From positions 124,001-188,000 of the forward strand of contig JAIUCV010000661.1 of NCBI GenBank assembly GCA_026724425.1: a stretch of DNA of 64,000 bases, written 5' to 3'. The notes beneath the pieces were generated by a model that saw only the letters and a program-made list of their open reading frames with translations, was not told where the DNA came from and searched no databases. Source of the stretch: Erythrophleum ivorense. Its lineage: Eukaryota; Streptophyta; Magnoliopsida; Fabales; Fabaceae. A program made the position numbers and the translations under genes. Positions 11,114 to 22,439 of the stretch are shown piece after piece (position 1 is the stretch's first letter; each line of letters starts with the position of its first letter).

Positions 11114-14100
11114 TGTAACGTTTAGTATTTTATAAAAACACCATAATGAATCAGTTTGAAAAGCAAGTCTCCTGGATTGAATGATTTAAGGATGAATAAA
11201 ATTAAGATAAAATTTTAAATAATGAAAAATAAGGATTTGAGCATTGAGTTGCCCAAAAATAGGAGCCAGAGTGGTTCAATAAAATTGTTGAAGGTATAGT
11301 GGTATTTTTGTAAATATGAGCACCTTTTGGAAAACTCATGGGAGGGCTTTTTAAATGGAAATTTTGAGTTTTTCAGGGTTCTTAGAAGCCCTGAAAAACA
11401 TGAAAATCCCTGGAACAATTAAAACCTCTCTGGTGTATGGTTTTGAATGTCGGTTGACCCAAATTTTGACCTTTTCATTTGGGAAGGTTTAAAATCCAAA
11501 TTGAGTGATTCCAAAGCTATTTTACAATTTTGAGAACCTAAATTTTATAATGGAAAAGATAGTTCTCAAAAAGGAACAAAAATGAATTTAAAATGAAAAT
11601 GCTACGAACGCAGGATGTAAATGTCATTTTAATGAACAATTTTTATCTCCTTTTCCTTTATAAGGGGCATCCCACTCTCTCCTTCTTCTAATCAACTTAT
11701 TTTCTGCTCAAGGCTAGGAGAGAGCTCAGCTGAGAAGGGCACACCATAAGAGGAGAAAAGAGAGGGAAGAAATCAAGGAAAAAAGTGAGAAAAACTAAGG
11801 GTTTTCATGGAATTTCCTTCATATATCTTGTTCTCCTCCGTTTGCTCTTTCTTTCCATGGTTTTGATGGATGAATTGGGTCTATTTTGGCCTTAGTTCAG
11901 AGGAGAAAGTTTAGAGTTTCAAGAAGGAAGCTAAAGCAAAGAAAGAGACTCTTGAAGAAGCCAAGGAACCAAGGTACATCATCTTGTTTTGTTGCTTCTT
12001 CCTCCTTTGTTCATATGTGTCATGGTTCGGCCTTGGAGAGAGCTTGGGAGGGGGAGGAATTTTTGACCTAGATCAAGTAAGAATCCTAAGAATTAGGCTA
12101 TAGGAACCTAGGAAACGCAAAGAGAATTGAAGAAAAACCATTGAAACTTCGGATAAAAAAGTTAGGAATTTATGGAGGAAATGTGAAATTTGTTTTGATT
12201 CAAGAATTCTCTAGCCTATGTGAGTGTTTTCTTGACTTCCTAAGACCCCTAGGAAGCCTCCAAAGTGCCCCTTCTATCAAGAAAAATTTGCAAACTTCAT
12301 GGGCTTAAATTCCTCCCTATGTCTTGGCCAAGCATGGTTGGTAGGGCCAATGAGTGTTCTAATTTGTTCTAAGCTTGCTTTGAGACTTTATGTGATGGAA
12401 AAAGATGAGAGGAAGCCTTGGAAAAAAATTTGAAGCCATAGATTGAGAGTTGGAAGTATGGGTTCCATAATGTAGTCTTAAAAAACAACTTGTATCTAGA
12501 CTCTTGGAAATAAATTTGTGATGACTTCAATAAGTCTAAATGGAACCAAGAGGCCTAGATATAAGAAGAAAATGAAGCCAAGAGCTTGAATTATGGTAGT
12601 TGATTCATTAGGCCTTTTATGGAACTAATATGTGACCATTGAGCCAAGTATGCTTCCTTGGTGTGATTTAATGTTATAGCTTGCTCTAAGAGTATAATTG
12701 AATCCTATTTGTTGTATCTAGGCCAAAGAAATCAAGCTCCATTTATTTATGGGTGTGAGATTGTAATGTTCGATTTTTGTTAAAATGATGGAAACAGATA
12801 TGTTTTCATAGTAGGTCTTTTGAAATAAATTGGTTAAGGTCTAGAAAATTTAAAATAATAATCTAGACATTAAATAATAAATTTAGGAGGCTAGAGGTAC
12901 CCTAAAACAGAGGCTAAAATGGTCAGATAGAAATTAACGAAATAGTTATGAAACGTAATGGCATTTTTGTCATTTTAGGTAAATTTTGGAATTCTCATAG
13001 GAGGGCTTTTTAAATGGCAACTTTGAGTTCTCTGGGGCCCTCAGAGGCTCTAAAACCATGGGAAGTTCTGGGATAATTAAAACCCCTCCGGTGTATGTTT
13101 TCTAATGTTATTTGACCCAAAATTTGACCTTTTTGTTCGGAAAGGTTTAAGCTCTAATTTGAGTGATTCCAAAAGCATTTTATAAGATTAAGAGCCTAAA
13201 TTTTATGATGGAAAAAATAGTTCCTAAAAAGGAGCTAAAACGGACTAGAAACAAAAATGCCAAGATTGAAGGACAAAATTGGAATTTATAGAAACTACTT
13301 CCTAAACCTAGCTATATATAAGACCACGCCCCACTCTCCCTTTCACTTAGCTCATTTTATTTCTACCCTAAACCAGAGAAAGAACTAAGAGAGTGAGCTA
13401 CACAAGGGAAAAAAGAAAGGAAGAAGAAAAAGCAAGGAAAAGATATGGTTTTTCATGGATTTCATGCTTTCTCTTTAGCAAACTCCTTCTCCTCCATCTT
13501 CCCTTCTTTCCTATGGTTTTGTTGAAGTTTTTGGATCTTTTTTTAGGGTAGAACAGAGGGGAAATTTTGAATTCAAGGAGAAGAAGCTAAGCAAAGTGAA
13601 AAACAAGCAAAGGAAACCAAGGAAACTAGATATTTTGCCATTCTTATGCTTGATCCTCCTTGTTCCTTCTCTTGTCCATGTTTCGCCCTATGCAAGACCA
13701 GCCAAGAGGGTTTGGATTTCTAGCTAAACCAAGCATGAATCTTAGGAAAATGAGGGAGGAAAACAAGAATATGTAAAGAAAACAATAAAATAACTACTAG
13801 AATTCAAGATAGAAAAGTTAGGGTTTCAAGTGTTCCTTTAAAATTCTATTTTGATTCAAGAGTTCTTAGGCTTAAATGAGTGTTTGGATGAGATCTTGAG
13901 ATCCCTAAGAAGCTTCCCACATGCATCTTCCATAAAAAAAATAAAGCAAACTCAGGTGGTGTCTCCTTAAAGCATAGCCTCGCCCTAAGCTAGATGGAAC
14001 ACCAAGAGGTAGTTTTAATTTGTTCCAAACTTATTTTTGAGTCATATATGATGGAAGAGGATGAGAGGAAGCCTTGGAAAAATTTTAGAAGCCATGGATT

Positions 14101-17100
14101 GTGAGATGTAACTTTAAGTTCCATATTATGGCTTAAAGAAGCAATACCTAGCTAGGCTCCTTGATTTGATTGTGTGATGACTCCAAGAAATTGAAAAGGA
14201 GTCAAGAATCATAAATGGATGGAAAGATTAGAGCCAAGATTATGTATTCTTAAGGTTGCTTCATCAGGTTCATTATGGAACCATAAAAGAGCCATATGAA
14301 CTATCTACTTTTTCTAATGAATGTATAGCTTTAGAATTTGGTTCAAGAGTATAATTGGCTTCCATATGATGTGTCTAGGCCAAAGGAAACAAGTCCCACA
14401 TTCTTGTATGTGTGTGGCTGAGGAAGAGCAACCAAATTCAAGAGAAAAACTATGTTGTTGTAACAAAGGTAGCTCTTTCTTCTTTCTTTCGTGCATGAGT
14501 GGATGTTTGTCTTATCTTTGAATGTATGTATGTATGTGTTAATCCATGAAAAAGTGTTCTAATATGTATTCATATGCCATGGTACTATGATGTTGTTTTA
14601 TGCATTCAAATGATACTTTATGACCTTGCTTTGGTTTGCTTGAGTATGGTGACGCCAAGAACCCACTAGCCATGGCGAGGATGAGCCAATAACCTTCAAG
14701 AATGGTTAAGACAAAATTTAGAGTCTCCCAAGAGTAAGGCTTAGTTAAAAGCCTTTAAGAAAAAAGGTGAGACAAATCCAAAATCCTTGAAGAGAATGGG
14801 TGAGACTAAACCACTTGCTTGGCAAGCCTATGTATATTTTGTAAGACTTCTTAAATGCTAGAAATGTTTCATGAATGATTATATGTCCTATGATAGCCAT
14901 GCATGCATTTTTAGACATAAATTTTCATTCTTTATGTGTGGTTGAAAGGGAGAAGAGTTATTGGAATTCCTAGAATCTCATTCCTTCCTCCCCACATGTC
15001 TAACATGTCTAGGTGGACCAAGTGAGTAAAGGAACGGAAGCCACCAAGCCTAAAGGAAGAAGAGTGACAACAAAGTGTGAAAATTTGATATTTTGTAGCC
15101 ATATGAGTGGCACATGATGTAATCCCTTATTGTATATGTTTTATGACTTCATAAACACATGTAAATATGCAAATATATCATGTATATATGAGATTTAATG
15201 TCATATATATATATGATATAGCACATTTTGGGTATTGAATGGCAAGAATTAATATATGTGCCCTTGTGTATATCTTGGGGTAGATGAGGGAGTTTGTGAA
15301 ATCTGGGTTTGTACACCTTTGATACATGTTTAGTAGAGCATTTTAGTTCTTTCCCACATACTCAAGTGCCTATGGTTGCCTTAGAACCTAAAATGGACCA
15401 TTTAGAACCCTTATATGACACAAAAAGAGCATATTTGCAACCCAACGTTAAGATTTGACCAAATGAACGAATTTTCTCATGAAATTTGGCATGCTAATAG
15501 GTCTGATTCAGATCTTTTTGAGACTAGATTATTTGGAGCTTTGTGGAATTAATTATGATTTCTCAAAGTTGGCATTTTTCTCCTGATTTGGTATAAATAC
15601 TGTTTATATGGTCAGTTCCTTGTACTGTGTCATTAGAGAGCCAAATGATGTCCAATGCTCATGAAATTTTATAAGAATAAATTAGACATAATAATATTTC
15701 TATGGCCACCAAGATCACCCTAATTGGACATCTGAGCAGGGAGATATGAATTTTTGAAGTTCATAGATAGTACCGATAGTGACAGGCAACCTTGGTTACT
15801 GTTCTATCGATTTCTAGTGGCTAGACATCCCTAATTTGGTCTAGAATTATTTCTAGCACAAAGTAGACATTTGTAGCTTTCCAGAATGGTATATTGTGCT
15901 TGATTTTGAGCTTTCTAGAATTAGTTATGATTTTTCAAAGTTCATAATAGAAAACTAGAATTTCAATTTGAGGCTGCACACATTATTTTCATGTATATAC
16001 TCCATTAGCTTGAGTTCTTGGCCACTTTTTGAGATGGTTTTGAGTTGCATTTGTGTATTTAAATGTAAAAATGAGATGGATGACTTCATATGGTCCATGG
16101 GACATGAAACAAAAAATTTATCTACGACATAATGCAAATTTAATTAATTTCTTAATGGACTTTCCTTGGTAAATTTGTATGATCCAAGGATGTAAGCTTA
16201 GAAATAACATGAGATGAGCTTAGTAATTATGGTGTTACAAGACCAAAAAGGGAAAAGAGTAATCAAGAAAGAAGCTTGTGTTTAATTGCTAAGGTAGCTC
16301 TTCACTCCTTCTTGTTTTCATTATTAGATGTATGATGGTCATTGTATGTTGTATATGCATTTATATTATGAGATATTCCATTTGATGTTGCCTTGTTATT
16401 TTGGTACTAATATGTTGCTTGAATTATGTTTTGGGTTGTGAAATTTGCTCTTAAAGGTAAAGTAGTACCAAAAGTCCCTTGAAATGGGTGAGGTGAAGCT
16501 AAAAGTCTCTAGGCTTGAGTAAAACAAGGCCAAAAGCCTCATGGATGAGTGAGACCAAGTCAAAAGTCCCTAGACCAAGGGTGAGGCTAATCCAAAAGTC
16601 CCAAAAATGGGGTGAAACTAGACCAAGAATCCTTAGAACTTACTCTTGGCTTTGATATGTTTCCATGGCATGTAAATTATGGTTTGAATGACTTTTAATA
16701 GGGTTGAATGCTACTTGTGTACTTTGACATATTTGTATGCCATGATTGCTTACTTGAATGGGTGTTTGAGCTATTGAGATTCTTTAAATCTTACTCCTTC
16801 CCTCTTCTATCTAACCATATTTAGATGGAGCTCAAGGAGATCAAAGTGCAAGCCGAGGAACATGATTAGTTATATTTTGGTACTAGTGTAGATTTTGATG
16901 CAATGGATTGTTAAAGGTTGAATGTACATATTATTTTTAAGATATAAGCCCTTGGGCAAATGTAAAAGATGTGTAAAGATAGTGTATGAATCAAAGTGGT
17001 AGCCAAATGAATGAGATAATGCATTTTGATTACTTGGTGGCCTATCCTTGATTGTGTATTCTTGTATGTGGCATAGTGAGTTTGAGATGTGTGATGTGTT

Positions 17101-17945
17101 GGACCACTTAGGAATCACATACATGCTATGTTTATGCTTTAAAACTTACCCAAAAAGTGATAAAGAAATTAAGAAGCCATTTGGACTCACTTTGACCCAT
17201 TATATGGTGCCAAATTTTCCATATTCTTAAGCTACGTCAAGATTTGACCAAATGAGTTTTTCTTGGCCTTAAATTTGGCATGCATATAGGTCTCATCTAT
17301 AACTTTTTGGAAAGCTAAAGTACATATTATTTGGATCTCTAGAGAATTTTTGGTGATTTTTCAAAGTTGGCAATTTTTGACAGTTTTGGCATTGTTATTA
17401 TGCAAATGGTCAGATTCTTTACTTATGTCACTCATAGGCCAATTGTTGTCCAATGGTTGTGAAATTTTACAATCATAAACTAGATATGATAAAATTTCTA
17501 TAGCACTTGAGAGAACCTTATTTGGATTTATATAGAGAGAGAAAAGAATTTTTGAAATTCTAGATCAGTATCAGGGGCACAGCCAGACCTCTATTACTAT
17601 TCCATTAATTTTCAGGGGCTAAACGCTTCTATTTTGGTTTGGCATTATTTTTACCCTCAAATTAACATTTGTAGAATTTTATAATATGGTTTTCTTAGTT
17701 TTTATTTTTCTAGAATTTGTTATGAATTTTTGAAGTTTATATTAGTAACTTATGATAGCAAACTTGGGCAGTCGGACGTTTAGTGCTTTTTTGTTGTCAA
17801 TTATGGTCCAGCTAAGTTTTCATGGCCTAGAATGATTTTTAACCTATAGTTGACATCTAGAGATTTCCATAAAGTTATGATTTGCTTGATTTTAATTTTT
17901 TGAGAATTAATTATGATTTTCCAGATAATGAAGTATGGTATGACA
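11114..17945 (+). mobile_element. LTR X: 5' LTR of a Ty3/Gypsy element, interrupted by LTR B
   Basis: It begins TGTAACGTTTAG and ends TATGACA directly before a tRNA-Met-type primer site at 17949, so it is a 5' LTR. Excluding the nested LTR B (12762-16239) it is about 3.35 kb. Its first 1.65 kb aligns closely with LTR Y (33581-35413), and the stretch after 16240 continues the same alignment, for example GGTAGCTCTT and TTGCCTTGTT. Between 16450 and 16650 are about five degenerate 36-bp units around CCAAAAGTCCC. It is distantly related to the A/G family along much of its length. Confidence 0.8.
12762..16239 (+). mobile_element. Solo LTR B nested in LTR X
   Basis: A 3.48-kb LTR starting TGTAATGTTCG and ending GGTGTTACA, homologous to A and G and in plus orientation. 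The uninterrupted version of its target is seen in LTR Y near 35195-35215 (GTGTGGGACCAAAAG), while here the flanks read GTGTGAGAT and AGACCAAAAAG. That agrees with insertion into X and a decayed 4-5 bp target duplication (AGAT/AGAC). No internal region is present. Confidence 0.82.
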
Positions 17946-17948
17946 TTT

Positions 17949-17959
17949 TGGTATCAGAG
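17949..17959 (+). other. Primer binding site of element X-Y
   Basis: TGGTATCAGAG four bases after the LTR X end; complementary to the 3' end of initiator tRNA-Met. It defines the start of the internal region that leads into gag. Confidence 0.75.
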
Positions 17960-18100
17960 GAAAGGTTCAAGCACTTTACTCAGTGTTTGGCTCCTTGATT
18001 ATATGAATAGCCTATGTTGCAGTGTGAATTTCCATGAATTAAGTGTATATATGCTTAAAATGCAACTGTGTGCTAAAGATAGTGATTCTTTTTAGATAAG

Positions 18101-18861
18101 ATGATGGAGACTAGACAGGGCAGAGGTAAAGGCAAGCCACTTAGGGCTTAGAGGGATGAGTCTGAGGACCCTCTACGCACCATCATAGAGAGGCTTGACA
18201 GATATGAGACCATGAGGGGCCAATAGCAGGAGATGCTGGAATAATAGAGATATATTGCACAACAATAGCATGAGATGATAATATGGTTCTAAGATACCCT
18301 GGCCAAGCAAGAAGAGGCAAGGGAGGCAAGGAGAGAAGCACGTATACCCCAGCCTTCTATCTCTAGCAATCCACCTGCACCTCCCCAAGAGCCAGCTCAG
18401 ACCCAGATACCTATTCAAAAGTTACCAAAATCATTTAGAAAAAATAGTCTATCCTCATTTGATGGGGAATTAGATGCAAATAAGGCAGAGGGATGGGTTA
18501 TAGAGCTAGAGAAAATATTTGTAGTGATGGATTGTACCATAAAGTAGAAAGCTCAGCTCGCCACATTTATGTTATAGAAAGAAGTCGATAGATGGTGGCA
18601 TAGCACAAAACCCCTAATGCAGACCAAGAATATTCAAATTACTTGGGAAAACTTCTGGTAAAGTTTTATGAAAAATACTTCCCCAGTTCAGTAAGAAAGC
18701 AGAAGGAAATGAAATTTATGGGTTTGAGGTAAACAGATGAGATGATTGTAGATCAATCTATGGCAAAATTTATTGAGTTGTTGCGGTATTCCTCTTACCC
18801 CTAAAGATATGATGATGAACCCTAGAGATGGGAGCAGTTTGGGACTGGGTTATTACGGTAT
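18101..18861 (+). pseudogene. Ty3/Gypsy gag remnant
   Basis: From the ATG at 18101 (MMETRQGRGKGKP) one frame carries a capsid-type retrotransposon gag region with numerous stops. Recognisable parts are DPLRTIIERLDRYE, the proline-rich NPPAPPQEPAQTQIP, SSFDGELDANKAEGWVIELE, DRWWHSTKP, ITWENFW, VRKQKEMKFMGLR (after a frame change) and WEQFGTGLLRYF at the end. The order matches the Retrotrans_gag domain, which builds the virus-like particle. The reading breaks at 18861 where LTR C begins; zinc knuckle, protease and reverse transcriptase are absent here. It belongs to the element begun by LTR X. Confidence 0.78.
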
Positions 18862-21784
18862 TTTTAACACCTTAACCTCTAGCTCATACCCAAGATGCCC
18901 TCTTACTCATATGCACGTGCGGAACTCACAAGGGAGATAATTTACTCTACCTTATGCTTCTTTCTCTATGGCACTATGTGTGGGTAGAGATCCACTTAGA
19001 AGTAATATGGACTGGTTGAGCTCTCTCTATGCTTCCCCATGCTCAATTACACTATTGAGACTTATTTCAATCCCCACAATATGCTTTAAACTCATGGAAA
19101 GCAAAAAGGGATTGGAGACATGCATTTTCGTTCTTGGCAGATTTTGCTTCATTTCTGGGCTAAGTTTGAAAATCCGTAACTAAATGTAGAAAAATCGTAA
19201 CTGCATGATCTGGGTCATTCTAGAAAGCTTGAGACGTCTAATTCATGTTAAAAATAAGTAGAAGTCTCATTATCTCACATACTCTGCGTTTGACATCAAA
19301 ATCATTCACTAGTCAGAGGGGGCTTCTTTGCTGTCACAGTTTACTGATATGGACTTTGAAAATGTCTAACTAATTCCAAAAATATCCAATGCTCATAAAA
19401 TAAATCTCTATGGAAAGATATGGATGTTAGCTAGAGGATAAAAATATCTCCAGATCAGTTCACCAAGCCAATTTCCCGGAAACCGATGAAACAGTACTTC
19501 GGGTCTGGTTGGGTGTCTGATTCTGGGCAGGAACTTCGAAATTGCATAACTTCCTCTCTAGACCTCTAAATGAGGTGATTCCAGTTCTTACAAGTCCCTG
19601 TGACCATCTAGTTTCTGTGTATAAAATTTTGTAGCCATTGGACTACGTTTGCCCCTCAGATGACACGTTTCTCAAACTGACCAAATGAACAGTGATTTCC
19701 GAAATCCGATTTTCTGATGTCAACTTTGAAAAATCATAGAAAATGCTATAGACCTCTAAATGACATGAACTCTAGCTTCCCAGAAAGCTCTAAACATAAT
19801 CTAGCTACATGTCAAATCTCATAACAAGGAGAGGTCATATGGCTAATCTATGACATCATGTGTAAGAAGGCCCTTTCTTGGCCAAAAGTGGGGTTCATAG
19901 GGTCCAATCTTGGCTTTTCTACTTCTATGACTCTTTGAGCACATGAGAAAGCATCTATAGGAGCTATCAATCATGCCTCAAGTGTCTAATAACTTAGATT
20001 GGGGAAACTCACTATCCCATGCCCACTTATGCACCCATATAGTTTATACTACTTTGAGTATTGCATATCAAAATTGCCTCTTCATTCATCATAAACTTCA
20101 TTCTCATACATTCATCATTCATACATACATTATCTTACAAAAACTCTTAAGAACTACATCATATACATCAGTACTTTACATATACAACTCTCATGTACAA
20201 CACATTACAAGAAGCCTTTACACTCTCCTTTAGCTTCCCCTAGCTTCATGCTTGGTGGTGGTTCCCATCTCTAATCTCACTTGGCCCACCTGGCATGGTT
20301 GGATGGTGGAGAGGGAGGGTGAGATTCGGAGAATCCCAGTAGTTCAACTCTCATTCAATCATACATATATCGCATGCAACAAGTCTCATTATGCATGTAT
20401 GGCATGTTAGCATATAAAACCATGATGAAAACATTTAAAACATATGAATTGGCCATGCATAAGGAGAACATTCTCAACATGTGAGTAGGCCACACATAAC
20501 ATTTAGGAGCTTGCTAAGTACTTGGATTAGCCTCACCCATTTCCTTGTGGCTTTTAGATTTGCCTTACCCATTCTTTAGAGGTCCTTAGACTCAACTCTT
20601 ACTCTTTGGGAGTCAACCTCACTTTTGGGAGACTTTTTACTCTTGTCTCAACCAACTTAGGGGTTTGGCTCATCCTCACCTTGGCTATAAGGTTATTGGC
20701 TTTTCCATTTCCTCAAGCAAACCAAAACAAATCACATAAATTATCATTTCAATTCATAACATATCATCATGCTAACACACTTCTCATAGCTCATATCCTT
20801 CATACACACAAGCAAGACAATGTAAACACACAATTATGCATGAGAGAAAGTGGAGAGAACTACCTTGTTAGCTATTCACTACTTCCTCTTTCACTTGACT
20901 CCTCCCTTGTGGATTTCACTACCACTTCTAGATGGGAGCGTTTCTCTTGAGCCTAACCACACAAAAGCATGGAATTAATACCTTAATACTTGATTCTTAA
21001 GCTAGGGATCTCTTTCTAGCAACCCTACTAAGCATGTCAAGCTAGGGTTCTTTCTCTCACTAGAATTCATTAACTATTCTTTCTCTTCTCTCAAGCTCTC
21101 AACTCTTAAGAAGAGAAAGCAAGGAAGAGAAGGCTACATGACTTCTAACCTCCCTTAAGAGTGGTTTTCCACTCTCCCTCCTCTGAACCAAGCTCAAAAC
21201 ATGGCTACTTCAACTATTAAAACCGTGGGAAGAGAGGATAAGGGGAGAAGAGCAACATACTAAGAGAAAAGCAATGAAAATCCTTACCTTTCTTGTTCTT
21301 CCTTCCTCCTCTAGGCTTCTCTCTCTCTCCTCAGCCCTTTTCTCTCTCTTAAAGTGAGCTTAAGTCGGTTACAGAGTGAAAGAATGAGTTGGGATGGTTT
21401 AAAAAGTCAAATTTTCTATTTTCACGCTTTTTCGGACTAACCCTCGCTATAGCGAGCCATAACCCTCGCTACGGCGAGCTCGAATAAGTCCCAGACCTCT
21501 GCCTTCGCTATGGCGTTCGCTACGGCGAGCAACTCTCTGGATTTTGTATGGGGGTGCCCGAACTCGCTATAGCTAGAAGCTTTCTCGCTATAGCTAGAAG
21601 GCAGTCTCGCTATAGCTAGACCATTTCTCGCTATAGCGAACAGGTACATTCGCTATAGCTAGGCTGTAGCTAGCAGACTTAGAAAATTTTCAGCTTCCAA
21701 AAATTTTCAGCTTTTCTTTTCTTTCCCTTTTCTTTTCTCATTTCTTTTCTATTTTCTTTTTCTTTTCTTTTTCTTGGCTGTTAC
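18862..21784 (-). mobile_element. LTR C, variant subfamily, minus strand
   Basis: A 2.92-kb LTR-like block. Its left part (from TTAACACCTTAACC) matches the right-hand end of the A/G/J LTR family in reverse orientation. Its right part is a different U3 with a palindromic CGCTATAGCG array and a CTTTT-rich tract, ending TTGGCTGTTAC. Both borders carry TTACGGTATT (18853-18862 and 21781-21790), which contains a plausible 5-bp duplication. The left flank is gag of element X and the right flank is another LTR (D), so the site has been rearranged or D was truncated beforehand. Confidence 0.6.
21443..21673 (-). repeat. Palindromic CTCGCTATAGCGAG array in LTR C U3
   Basis: About nine to ten copies of a CGCTATAGC-type motif: a perfect 14-bp palindrome CTCGCTATAGCGAG at 21443-21456, GC-richer variants such as CGCTACGGCG, then several CTCGCTATAGCTAG copies, spaced irregularly by about 14-40 bp. 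It stands out as GC-rich against AT-rich surroundings and is not found in the other LTRs. On the minus strand it lies just upstream of a TTTTTAAACC element and the C-rich leader, a natural place for an enhancer. Confidence 0.75.
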
Positions 21785-22439
21785 GGTATTCCTCTTGGTG
21801 TGCCTCACCCTTAGGGTTCTTTCTCTGATTTAGGATAGAAACAAATGTGGCTAAATGATTGAGGAGGTGGGGTGCCTCATATATATATAGGTAGGTTAGG
21901 AAGAACTTTTCAAAAATTTCAATTTTGCCCCTTTGACTTGGCATTTTTGTTTCTAGTTCATTTTAGCTCCTTTTTTAGAACTGTCTTTTCCATTATAAAA
22001 TTTAGGTTTCCAATTTAATAAAATGCCTTTGGAATTACTCAAATTGGAGTTAAAACCTTTCTGAATGAATCTGTTAAAGTTTGGGTCAACCGACATTAGA
22101 AGACATTTACTGGAGGGGTTTTAATTGTCTTGGGGCTTCCCATAGTTTTCAAGGCCTCTGAGAACCTTAGAGAACTCAAAACTTTCATTTAAAAAGCCCT
22201 CCTATGAGAATTTCAAAATTTGCTTGAAATTATGAAAATGCGATTACATTTTATCAATCTTTTGTTCAAATTCGTTTCTTCATTCCAGCTCCATTTTTCT
22301 TTCTGTCTGATCCTGGGATTCTCACTTTTAGGAGTCTAGAATGCTACTTAAATTTTTTGAGACCTTAACTAATGTATTTTAGAGGACTTGCTTTGAAAAT
22401 GCATCTGTTTTCGTCGTTTAATGAAAATCGAACATTACA
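21785..22439 (-). repeat. LTR D, truncated to U3 and promoter
   Basis: On the minus strand it starts TGTAATGTTCG at 22439, passes the family landmarks (GAGTGATTCC-type region and a TATATATATA box at 21880-21889) and stops just after the R-like AGGCACACC leader at 21785. The remaining 3 kb of the family LTR is missing. It was cut by the event that placed LTR C beside it. Confidence 0.65.

Noticed and set aside
21443..21673. CRISPR-like array
   Set aside because: The motif is short and palindromic with irregular spacing, and the host is a plant retrotransposon; no cas genes exist here.
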